DNA from: Sarcomyxa edulis | Lineage: Eukaryota; Basidiomycota; Agaricomycetes; Agaricales; Mycenaceae | DNA length: 64,000 nucleotides | Reading direction: 5' to 3' | Assembly: GCA_009761415.1 (NCBI GenBank) | Contig: QUOL01000011.1 | Span: 62,001-126,000 of the forward strand | Notes under the pieces: generated by a model | Told to the model about the DNA's origin: nothing | The model's database searches: none | What the model saw: only the letters and a program-made list of their open reading frames with translations | Part shown: positions 1-8,450 of the stretch, piece after piece | How positions within the stretch are numbered: position 1 is the first letter of the stretch | Layout: each line of letters opens with the position of its first letter | Program-made: the position numbers and the translations under genes

Positions 1-814
1 GGATGAAACATGTCCGAGTGAGCAGGATGATAGGGAGCTTCCGATAGATTTTTCCAAGATGCGACGGCCAAAGTTGTCCGAGAGGAGTGAATTTGATGTG
101 GGTTGCTAGGCGGAGACCTGTAGTGTCTTTGTTAGCGGGCGATACCTCGCTTACAAGTGCTGTGTCATGTGATAAACACAGAGGGAAGAATATTCCGTAG
201 CACCACTTGGTCAGGGTGGACGGAGGTCTTAACGAGGCGTCCAGATGCATGGAAAGGTGTGAATTGAGATTGCAATGTAAAGGGAATATGTCCGATTTGA
301 TAGGAAGAACAGCTCAGGGCAGCAAGCATCACGTTGGCGGTATGTCGACTGGTGGCGATGTTTTGTCGGTGAAGTATCTCTCGATGAGGTCTTCTAGAGG
401 TGAAAGGGAGCCTGCTGAAACGATTTGGGATCTGTCCGAAGGATCTAGGGGGCCGCGGAGAGGTGATCGAGTATATTGGACTTTCGGTCAGGTGAAACGA
501 CGATAGGGAATTGGGTTCTGGCGGTAGATTTCCCTCGGAGAAGTTGTTCGTGTGTGATTTCAAGTATTCCGAAACGTTCTGAGACGTGACCGAAGGCGGG
601 TTAGCGTTTCGTGAGTGGATGAAGAGGCCGCTTTCGGGGAGAAACCGTCAAGTAGCGGGTACTTGGTGTCTTTCAGTGTCCGGTCATTCGAAAAGTAAGT
701 CGTTTGTGGTGATGCCGCCAGTATCTCTGTAGTTAGCTATGTCTGGGGAGTCGCATAAGAGTAGGTTGTTGTATAGTTGTCGATTCCTTGGCTGGGGATG
801 CTGGCATCCTCACA
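1..814 (-). repeat. 3' LTR of the giant element, truncated by window start
   Basis: This stretch repeats 15,721-16,534 and ends in the same CATCCTCACA boundary. In element orientation it is the 3' LTR, and the polypurine tract lies immediately inside it. About 890 bp are missing to the left. ORFs of up to 132 aa in it occur identically in the other LTR and show no domain, so I do not call them genes. Confidence 0.93.
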
Positions 815-823
815 CTTCCTCCT
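815..823 (-). other. Polypurine tract (PPT)
   Basis: The minus strand reads AGGAGGAAG directly against the TGTGAGGATG end of the 3' LTR. A purine run at exactly this place is the expected plus-strand primer for reverse transcription and fixes the orientation of the element. Confidence 0.8.
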
Positions 824-921
824 AACTTTTAAATATCGACCGTCCCCGGTCGATCATCCGGAGGGCAAACACAACAACGTGTCCGTGACCGAAACAGGGC
901 AAGGACGACCGGCCAAGGACC

Positions 922-927
922 TATAAA
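922..927 (+). promoter_or_regulatory. TATA box of antisense gene 1
   Basis: TATAAA 52 nt before the ATG at 974. The same box occurs 47-57 nt before the start of each of the five paralogs. Confidence 0.6.
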
Positions 928-973
928 TTCCAAGGTCAAGACAGCCAGGGCTTTCCTGAAAGCAACAAGCCAA

Positions 974-1756
974 ATGGATCCCATAGCAAAAGAACTCTTC
1001 TTTACGCGCTGCCTCGATCTGGACGGGATAGATGGCGATATTACGATGGCAACTTTCCTCGGATACCTGCGTAACAATATCCGTCCCATGGTTCACCTAG
1101 TCGTCAGCTGCATTTTTCAAGATGCTGTGGCGGACGTTCTCCTTCCGGAGTTCTCGAGTCACGGTGTATACACGTTGAGAAAGCACGTTAAAATCTTGTG
1201 CCAGCACATGGTGAGTGCGTGTGCGCCTTTCAGGGGGTCCGTGCTAATTGCGAAGGTTAAGGTATTCATGCTCAGACTTAGATGGGTACTGAAGGGGAGG
1301 TGCATGGACGATACCACGGAGCCGTTTCCCAAGGAAGCAGTGACCGCCGTTTACCAGGTGCAGCGATGTGTCCACGTCGTAGGGTTTTCCGGGGATCAGG
1401 ACGAGGACGAGGCACATAAGATCGACGTTATCTTGTACTTCATAGAAGAATATGCCCGCCGATCGACATTTGGCGTCGCTTTCGATTACATCGAGGCGGA
1501 CCCGCGTGGTCGGTTCCATGCGCATGCCGTGTTGAAGAAGCATCCATACAGCGGTCCCAGGGTACATCGAGATGGTACGATTAGTACGGACAGGGGCAAC
1601 AGCCTCGAAGGGGAAGAGAATCCGGCTAACAACGAAGACGAAGGCATATCCGTCATAAGTATTGCAACGGACGACGAGGACGAAGAAATGGAGGTGGCCG
1701 AGGTAGAAAGGGCCTTGTCCGGTAAGAATTCTGACACTTTAGCGGTGCGGCAATGA
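974..1756 (+). CDS. Antisense paralog 1 of the retrotransposon gene island (unknown function)
   Basis: Open for 260 codons on the strand opposite gag-pol, just inside the 3' LTR. I recognise no known family. It belongs to a five-member local family. The first part carries FLGYLRNNIRPM, matching the F-R-x-LRPM core of the others, and the second part carries FPKEA, matching the (I/V)PSE motif. The C-terminal ~60 residues are strongly acidic (DDEDEEMEVAEVE). A good donor, GTGAGT at 1,211, sits after codon 79, phase 0, exactly where paralogs 2-5 have introns. Here the frame stays open through it, and the only in-frame acceptors I see are AAG (ending 1,255 or 1,261). Whether the 45-51 nt are removed is undecided; the product is 243-260 aa. 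Confidence 0.6.
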   Translation: MDPIAKELFFTRCLDLDGIDGDITMATFLGYLRNNIRPMVHLVVSCIFQDAVADVLLPEFSSHGVYTLRKHVKILCQHMVSACAPFRGSVLIAKVKVFMLRLRWVLKGRCMDDTTEPFPKEAVTAVYQVQRCVHVVGFSGDQDEDEAHKIDVILYFIEEYARRSTFGVAFDYIEADPRGRFHAHAVLKKHPYSGPRVHRDGTISTDRGNSLEGEENPANNEDEGISVISIATDDEDEEMEVAEVERALSGKNSDTLAVRQ

Positions 1757-1972
1757 GCTGATCGGAGAGGCACAGTCCAGCCACTCGCGAGCTTGGCAAC
1801 ACACGGGGCATTTCGCCTGCTTTTGGAGACGTTATCCGAAGAGGAGAGGAACGGTTTGATTGGCGGGGCAGCGATTATTGAACAGGGACTAAACCGCTTG
1901 TCGGGGGCATGAGGCGGCGAGAAGAGGGAAGGGTTCGGAGAGGTGATCGAGGGCATGCAGTCTTCATGTACA

Positions 1973-1978
1973 TATAAA
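1973..1978 (+). promoter_or_regulatory. TATA box of antisense gene 2
   Basis: TATAAA 50 nt before the ATG at 2,023 and 35 nt before an earlier in-frame ATG at 2,008. The family spacing of 47-57 nt favours the start at 2,023. Confidence 0.6.
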
Positions 1979-2022
1979 CGACGAGTCCCGTCGTGTTGAA
2001 AATCGAAATGCCTGCCCGCAGT

Positions 2023-2592
2023 ATGCAAATGGCTCGCGAGAGGCTCTGCGACTACTTCATGACGCTGAACGTCCCGTCCTTCATTCGACCCGTCTTCTAT
2101 CCGCACGAGGGCTTCGATGGATTCTTTCGCAAGCGCCTTCGTATGATGTTCGGTGTCATCCAGGCAACGCTTCCTCATAGGGTGACAGCATTTCCCGATG
2201 ACACCGATAGCGTTATCGGGCAGTATACGCTGTCGAGGCGGCTTATGCGGTTTTTCGTTGAGAACGTCGTACGGGCTTCCACCGTCTTCAGCGGGGCAAC
2301 GCAGAGATACTAAAAGAATCCTTCTGCGCAGGAACTCATCGTTGCATACCGTCAGCGGGCCAGGACCGATGCCAACGCCGCCGAATTCAAAATTCCGTCA
2401 GAGGTATCCCGTATGATGAAATTCAGTCTTATCGTTTATGACAAGGTCGGGTTTCATGGGGACTGGGCCCTCAGCACCGTCGGTCAGAGGAGGGAAATGC
2501 TTCAGTCACTAAAAGACGAGGCCGACGTTAACGCTTCATTGACTGGCGGGGCAAAGGAGTATCCCGAATTTGAGGACCTGGTGTTCTGGTAA
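2023..2592 (+). CDS. Antisense paralog 2 (unknown function)
   Basis: Two exons, 2,023-2,268 and 2,332-2,592, joined by a 63-nt intron (donor GTACGG, branch-like TACTAAAAG, acceptor GCGCAG, phase 0); about 168 aa. Without splicing the frame stops inside the intron, so splicing is needed for the conserved second half. Exon 1 has GFDGFFRKRLRMM, the family LR-core. Exon 2 has IPSEV and, nearer the C terminus, YPEF; both positions recur in paralogs 3 and 4. ATG 2,008 would add five residues but leaves almost no leader after the TATA box. No signal peptide, membrane segment or catalytic motif is visible. Predicted features are short amphipathic, probably helical stretches. Function unknown. Confidence 0.62.
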
Positions 2593-3609
2593 GCAGGCAC
2601 CGTCGGTCTCGTTCTTTGGGCCCCTCAGAGGGATACTAATAGTCGGAAATCCGCATTTTAGAGCGCACGCGTAGCGGGGAAGCTTTCCTGGATGTGACCG
2701 AAGGGGTTTTTGTCGTCGTTGGTACCTTAATGAATAAACACTCCTTTCGCGTGCCGTGTTTTTAGAGATCTTGTAGTTTATGGAATGCACTGTCAGTTCG
2801 GAGGGCAACAACGGTCTCGGGCAGCCTCCCAACCTCCTTTACAAAGGGTACCGATGTCCGATGATTCCACCCGCTGTGCGCAGTCATTTGAATCGCGGAC
2901 AGTCCGTAACTCCGTCAGCGGCTCTTGATGAGAGGAATGTTCAGAGGGGAGGCGAGTGAGATGAGAACGGAGAGAGGTTATCAATGCTTTCAGAGCTTTT
3001 CTCCTTTACAATTTCGCTATATCGCTCAGTGGCCTGGTCATCATTTCGTTCTTCCGTAGCCTCGCCCTTATACGATGTCAGGATGATCTTCTCGTCCCGT
3101 TCAATAACTCGGCCGGCGCAAGATGCTGTTCTCTTCTTCAAGATGATGCAGTTGCATTTCTACAGCGCTCAAAGCCGACAGCCGTCAAGCGCCAGTGGCT
3201 TCATGAAGTCATAGTCGTTTAGATCGAGGTGGCTTGCGTCCTGACCGTCGTTGTTCTTACGGTGCAGTTGAGACTGTTCGGGTTAATACGTGTGCGAGCG
3301 ATGTGACTGTGAACTCGCGGAATCTTTGCGAAGGAAACGAGACACGGCGAAGTGTATCAGGTGGGGCAAGGACCTGCGACAATAGTCGACAAAGATGGTC
3401 CCAGGGTAGCGGCGCGACGTGGCGGCCAGCTCGTGTTCTTTTGCATGTGGCATTCGCAGTCGTTCCGTGGGCATCTATACCGAAGTACAGGCATTTTTAC
3501 TGCTTCTGATAAGGCATGGTCCGGAAAATCCAACGGTTAACAGTTGCCGCACGGAGTCCGTTCGGACACCTCTTATCGGTCCGAGACGTCAGTCCTAAGT
3601 CCGACGAGG
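2593..3609. other. About 1 kb without a convincing gene between paralogs 2 and 3
   Basis: Six-frame ORFs here are short and show no domain. One weak lead is 3,140-3,205 (+), where a frame reads QLHFYSAQS, resembling the start of exon 2 of paralog 4 (VHFHSQW). This could be the remnant of a sixth paralog, but no LR-core or PSE motif could be placed. The 70 bases before the TATA box at 3,610 are rich in the word GTCCGA, which also recurs in the LTR. Confidence 0.35.
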
Positions 3610-3615
3610 TATAAA
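3610..3615 (+). promoter_or_regulatory. TATA box of antisense gene 3
   Basis: TATAAA 49 nt before the ATG at 3,659, preceded by several GTCCGA words. Confidence 0.6.
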
Positions 3616-3658
3616 GAACGCCAGCTGGCGCAGGGTAGCCATCATTATTCCAGCCAAA

Positions 3659-4254
3659 ATGTCGCATGTCGTTAGTTCATCGTTTACTCAAGCTCTCCGA
3701 GACGAGTTTTTGTCGTATGCCCATCCTCCCGAAGTTCTTGCCGGGGATTTCGCTCCTACCGAGGGCTTTACAAACTTCCTTCGATTCCGCCTCCGCCCTA
3801 TGGTGGAGATCGTTGAGCGGGGGTACGCGGCTTATCTTATAACGAGTTCCCCAAGAGACACTGTTGAACCAATCATATGGAGCGAGACGAAAGGCTGGTT
3901 CCGCATCGTGTTGGATCATTTGGTAGGCGTCCGTGTTTCCCTCGGTGAGCTTCGGAGTGTCAACCTTACGTCTTCTAGGATGCCATTCTACGGTTTAGGG
4001 ATAGGGTGACGGCAATTGGCCGAGGAGACGAGGCCGTGGTTCCGTCAGAAGCGTTGCGCCTCGCAAGCATGGTGCAGCTATTCCTTATCCATCACGGAGT
4101 TGAGCTCGGGTACGATGAAGATGTACTTGTGAAGAGGAAGGATTTAACGAAGGAGTTCCTTTGGTCTATCGTCCCTGTAATGCACCGAGAGGCAGTTGCC
4201 GTAGAATTTCCGGAGTACGTGATACGGTTGGCAGGGGAGGGTACGAGCAAGTAG
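3659..4254 (+). CDS. Antisense paralog 3 (unknown function)
   Basis: Exons 3,659-3,922 and 3,979-4,254 with a 56-nt phase-0 intron (GTAGGC...TTCTAG); 179 aa. The intron contains a frame stop in the second-exon frame, and the spliced frame joins two open stretches exactly. Exon 1 contains GFTNFLRFRLRPM, the best match to the family core. Exon 2 contains VPSEA and later EFPEY, matching paralogs 2 (YPEF) and 4 (DWPEY). No known domain was recognised. It lies 404 bases 5' of paralog 4 and has its own TATA box, so each gene appears to be an independent transcription unit rather than part of an operon-like transcript. Confidence 0.65.
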
Positions 4255-4292
4255 AAGGGGTGTCCGATAGCTAAATAGCGCGATATTTTTAG

Positions 4293-4298
4293 TATAAA
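4293..4298 (+). promoter_or_regulatory. TATA box of antisense gene 4
   Basis: TATAAA 47 nt before the ATG at 4,340 and only 39 nt after the stop codon of paralog 3, so the intergenic region is very compact. Confidence 0.6.
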
Positions 4299-4339
4299 GA
4301 GGGTGAATCAATTCCTCCGTACAGGTCACCGCAGAGCCC

Positions 4340-5058
4340 ATGAAAATTATGGAACCCCTACACCAAGTCCTTTTGAACACTCTTGCCCAAGAGGCAGCAA
4401 CGTTCGATATCCTTGATCGTGACGGAATGATTCACTATCTCAGGTGCCTCCTGCGCCCCGCTGTCGGCCTCGTTGCCGATTTTATATTCCGTGAACTCGG
4501 GCCCGATGGCTACTTCGTAGCTTTAACTGGTCGCGAGAGGGTTCCCTACTACTGCAATGCGCAAATCGTGTTGCTCCTCGCGGTACGTTGGTCTAAACTC
4601 GACCCTTATCGATTTTATCATTGAACGGGTTTTCACTTGATCGGTAACAGGTCCACTTCCACAGTCAGTGGCAGGACCTGAACAAGCAGGACAGACGATT
4701 ATACACGATTCCGTCCGAGATGAATAGAACGATCAGCCATTTGCGCTTGATTTGTCGGGCTGTCCGAATTCAGCCAGCAAGCCCCATTCATTGGGAGGTC
4801 GAAGCCGTCCGAGCTCTTACCGAGCTTAGCATACGCGCCCTGGCAGCTTACGCGTCGGCTGAAGATGCCTTCGATTGGCCGGAGTACGAGAAGCCCGGGG
4901 TTGCCGCGTTGGAAAGCGCGATGACCAGATCGATCCGTGTCGATCTCCTCGAAAGGGTCGTACCTAAGCGCGTTGTCGTAGTCGAGGGGGAGTCCGAAGG
5001 TGCAGGATATAGCGACGCAGAGGACTGGCCAGGGTCGGAGGAGGAAACGACGGAGTAA
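4340..5058 (+). CDS. Antisense paralog 4 (unknown function)
   Basis: Exons 4,340-4,582 and 4,651-5,058 with a 68-nt phase-0 intron (GTACGT...GTAACAG); 216 aa. Exon 1 encodes 81 residues with MIHYLRCLLRPAV, the family core. Exon 2 carries IPSEM and later DWPEY at the two positions conserved among paralogs, followed by an acidic tail (SEGAGYSDAEDWPGSEEE) comparable in charge to that of paralog 1. The intron runs into a stop if retained. Unknown function; no transmembrane segment beyond a moderately hydrophobic patch around FIFREL is visible. Confidence 0.65.
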
Positions 5059-5102
5059 AGTAACGCTCCCAGAATCATATGCCACTTATTGTAGTCTGCA
5101 TA

Positions 5103-5108
5103 TATAAA
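5103..5108 (+). promoter_or_regulatory. TATA box of antisense gene 5
   Basis: TATAAA 57 nt before the ATG at 5,160 and 45 nt after the stop of paralog 4. Confidence 0.6.
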
Positions 5109-5159
5109 CCTCCCCGAATCGTTTGCTCTGATCCTTAAGTCAGTAAAGTTCCATCAACG

Positions 5160-6095
5160 ATGTCCTTTATTCTCCGTTTGTCTGCAAATCGCTTTCCCGA
5201 GAATCCCCAGGATCCTGACCTCGAGAATGAGAGGTCTCCGACCACCATCTGGTCTCGGTCAATTCGTAGCCTCCTAGGCATCGTTCATCTCTCCGTAAAT
5301 GGGAGGTGTCCGACGGACGTTCCTCTCGAGGAAAGGCTCTGGGTCAGGACCCTCCTCACCCGGATCGTCAATTACGTAGTAAGCGGCTCGCTTGTTTTTC
5401 CTTCATCGTTCCTCTTTCAACATCGTCCGTCCAGCATCAAGCTATGAAACTCCGAGCCTCCGAGGCCATTAAATCAGGCTCTTGGGATACCATTCCAATT
5501 CCCGCTCAAGCCACCACTACCGTCGCCATGCTCGAGTTCTTTCTGAAGAATTTTGGTTTCGAGGGGGACTATGTTGCGGTCAACGTTAGGAACGTTGGGT
5601 ATCTTTTATCGTCGGTGAAGAGCGAGATGGTTGCCCAGGCGCGTTTTACATATTTCTTGGTTCTCATTCTTCGTTAATTTATTTCTTTTCGTCTTTTTCT
5701 AGGTCGGATACGTCGGAACTGCCCTGGATTTCGATGGATTTGAGTCGTCCGATGCGTACAACGTGTACGGCGTGCTTCCCGAAATGAAGCAGCAGCAAGT
5801 TAACGACCTGCTCAGATTGCGGGCGGCTTTCGTTCCCAATCCTATTCTTCCTGCTCCTCAATATCCTCTTGTCCCCTTCGTCGCGAGGTTTCCCGTGAAA
5901 GAGGGCTTTGAAGAGGTCCGTCTTCACGGAGACATTCCCGATCCTCGTCTCGGAGGCCTCAACCAAGTTTATTTCGGCCCCGGAGCTTTCGGACAGGTAG
6001 ATCCTCGGAACGCTGCGACGCGTGGGAGAGGTCGCGGAGGGGCAAGGGCTAATCGTCGAGGAGCTGGAGCGGTACCTGATACTACCATTCTGTAG
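5160..6095 (+). CDS. Antisense paralog 5 with Arg-Gly-rich tail (unknown function)
   Basis: Three exons: 5,160-5,378, 5,435-about 5,638, and 5,703-6,095; about 271 aa. Intron 1 (56 nt, GTAAGC...CCAG) is phase 0 at the family position, after IVNYV. Exon 2 carries IPAQA, a variant of the PSE motif. The second intron is open to two readings that both keep the frame: a GC-AG donor at 5,639 (CAG|GCGCGT) or a weak GT donor at 5,630. The last exon is specific to this member and ends in an RG-rich stretch (RGRGRGGARANRRG), suggestive of nucleic-acid binding; that is inference. The N-terminal LR-core is the least conserved of the five (IWSRSIRSLL). Confidence 0.6.
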
Positions 6096-6770
6096 ACCGT
6101 CCGATGAGTTTCCGATTCCTTGTCTCTTGTAAAATAAATGCCTGATAACAGGCGCATAATTCGTTCATAATTTTGCATAGTGTGAGACCCAGCGTCTCGG
6201 TCTCCTTGTAAATCTGTAAAACGTCGTGAGTTGCATACTTTTATCATATCAGCGCATAATTGGGTTCGGTCTGCGTCGGTAGATCCGCTGGCCAGCCAGA
6301 TCTACCGTCTCCGAACCCCGCATGGTCGTTTTCTTCCAATTTCTTTCCGATCGTTTGTCGTCCGTGGTCTTTTCGCAGTATTTCGTCACTGTGTACAGGA
6401 GAGCCGTCGCTCTCTATCCGTTATGGGTTTGAGGTTATAAGCCCCATGCGCCAACCATACTATTCTTTCTTGCTTGTCGCGTATTTCGATTCTTCGTATT
6501 TCTTCCTTTCGCGTTCTTCCAATTTGACGTTCGTATTTTGACTTCCAGGTTTAATCCATTCCTCCTCCCCTTTTTCTTCCACCTTATAGACCATCATTCT
6601 TCTTCCTTGTGAGCGGTTGTTTACCAAAGGCTTTATCGATTCGGCAATCGATTCGGCTTCTTTCCACGTGGCTGGAGATACCCGGGCTGAGATTCTTTTT
6701 AGGAGGGTTCTTTTATTCTCGAAACCTCTTTTATTGACGGTATCCTCTTCGTCCATCAGGATTCTTAGAT
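6096..6770. other. Spacer between antisense genes 5 and 6
   Basis: No gene of the five-member family is visible. AATAAA-like sequence shortly after 6,095 could serve polyadenylation of gene 5. A 98-codon ORF on the minus strand (6,756-6,460) is very rich in Lys and Glu, but it follows from the pyrimidine-rich plus strand and has no domain, so I do not call it. Confidence 0.3.
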
Positions 6771-8256
6771 ATGTCGTCCACCACTGGTGCCTTTTCAGGG
6801 AAGTTCAATAAGTCGATCACGGGTTTGCTATATTCCTTCATCGTCTATAGTTGGTTTGATAACAAGCTTTTGTTCAGATATTCTGGATGGCACCGTCGCG
6901 CAGCCTCTCTTGTCCGCCCTTTCTGGTGATACTGATTTGCGAACCCTCTCCGCTGCTCAGCGAAGCACCCTTATATCGACTAGACGAATTCCCGGCTCGC
7001 TTTTCGGCGTTTACAGGCAATTAATGCCTGATCATATTACGAAGTCGTCGAAAGAATTGAGGTCCATGATGTTCACCCTTTTATCGATTGGTTATCCTAG
7101 GGCTCCGCCGGCCTATTTCCACAATTTTCCGGAATTGAATTCGTCCGTTATAAAGTTCATCAACAACTTTCCCTATGTTCCCGACTTTCTTCTCGAGGCC
7201 ATTTCGTATAATCTTCCGCGCACCGTGGCCGTTGCTAATTTCGATCCTGAGTTTTCGAGCGACGAGTTGGCCGATTCTTGTAAGTACTCTTCCCGCGCCC
7301 GTAAGCCGGTCATTTAAAGTTGCCCGCGTCCGAATGGTCGTAGCTGCTAGTGATGTCGAGCCCCAAAGTGACTCTCCAGGGAGGGAACGGACCAGCCAAC
7401 CTACCCGTCGGTTGAGAAAAGTTACAGGCTCCCCCATACCCAAAATCACCGTCCTTCCAGCGGCCGAAGCCTATCGAACACTTTCCTCAGCGAAACGGGA
7501 TAGAGCCTCCAGGAAGAACCGCCTCTTTTTTATCCGAGCCAGAGTCAGTCCTTCCCCGTATCTTATCCTATGTTTTCAAGTCATTGACCCCATCTTTTAC
7601 CTTCTTCAAGGACTACCGATGTTCCGAGTGTATTCGCAATGACGTTTCCTGCCCCGGTTTCAGGTCTCAAGCATGCGACTTCTGTGAAGGGAAGCAGTCC
7701 GCATGCAATCTCGTAGGTGGAGAGGATAACCTCAGTGAGCCTTCTCCTTGTAGTGACGGGCACAACTGCAACCATAGAAATTCTTTCCCCTTTTGTAGGC
7801 GAATTAATGGCTCGCGCTACCGGCTGTATCAAGGTCCTAAAAAGGCCCGAGGTCGTTTCCAGCGAGGCGTCCGGTGAGATTAAGACCTTGGCGAACCCGA
7901 CTGCTAGTTCGTCGGCCCTTCCCCTTCTTCGTAACGTGGCTTCTGGCTCCCTCTCGCGTATCGACCCCAGACGTCCAGTCATTCGCCTGTCTCCGGAGCA
8001 CCATCCTCGGCCACGATCTGATTCCAGTATCGCACGCAGCGAGAAAATGGATACCATCGTTCGCAATTCTAGGTCCCGTCTTCTTGACGGTGCCAGCGAT
8101 TCGTCCGCTTTTGGCGTGCTAAGCCCCGTTGTCGTTGATCATATGACCCCGATTATTGATCAAGTCATGAAGGAAATTGGTTTGGCGTATCGCGTCTTGA
8201 TCGAGGATGCTATCGATGAGGCGGACGAGGAGGAGATTGCTATGGCGTTCTTGTAG
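6771..8256 (+). CDS. Antisense gene 6: protein with Zn2Cys6-like cysteine cluster (retrotransposon cargo)
   Basis: Proposed exons 6,771-6,822, 6,878-7,279, 7,344-7,543, 7,611-7,716 and 7,778-8,256 total 1,239 nt, a whole 412-aa frame. The central exon encodes CSEC...C...CDFC...C with spacing C-x2-C-x6-C-x7-C-x2-C-x6-C, which fits the fungal Zn2Cys6 binuclear cluster pattern (C-x2-C-x6-C-x5-12-C-x2-C-x6-8-C). Unlike typical transcription factors it is internal, and the ~215 residues before it are an unknown mostly helical region followed by a basic Ser/Arg-rich linker. The C-terminal part ends in an acidic helix (IDEADEEEIAMAFL). The fourth acceptor is AAG and the donor at 7,717 is weak, so exon borders are provisional. 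It may bind DNA or RNA; function unknown. Confidence 0.55.
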
Positions 8257-8450
8257 CACAAGTCCACCTTCTCGTATGTTCTTGTTTGTTTTTCGATAAA
8301 CCGTCGCAGATTTCCGACTTTGTACGCCCCCCCCCCTTTTTTCTCGATGGACATCACCTTTAATGTAGAAATATGAATCGATTTCTTGTTAAATAAGCCA
8401 GATGAATATAAGGTGAAAATTAAGAAGTCCTTTTCGTTGCCTCGCCGGCC
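8257..8450. other. Convergent 3' spacer between antisense gene 6 and pol
   Basis: It separates the stop of plus-strand gene 6 from the stop of minus-strand pol by 194 bases. It contains a run of about ten C followed by T (from about 8,327) and AT-rich sequence that could carry polyadenylation signals for both strands. No ORF. Confidence 0.4.

Noticed and set aside
165..563. 132-codon minus-strand ORF and 99-codon plus-strand ORF present in both LTR copies
   Set aside because: They are duplicated only because the LTRs are; no domain, and they lie on opposite strands over the same bases.
1993..2313. Start of paralog 2 at GTG 1,993 or ATG 2,008
   Set aside because: GTG is an unlikely eukaryotic start; ATG 2,008 is only 35 nt from the TATA box, while ATG 2,023 fits the family spacing.
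6460..6756. 98-codon Lys/Glu-rich minus-strand ORF
   Set aside because: Composition follows from a pyrimidine-rich plus strand; no domain and no context for a gene in this place.
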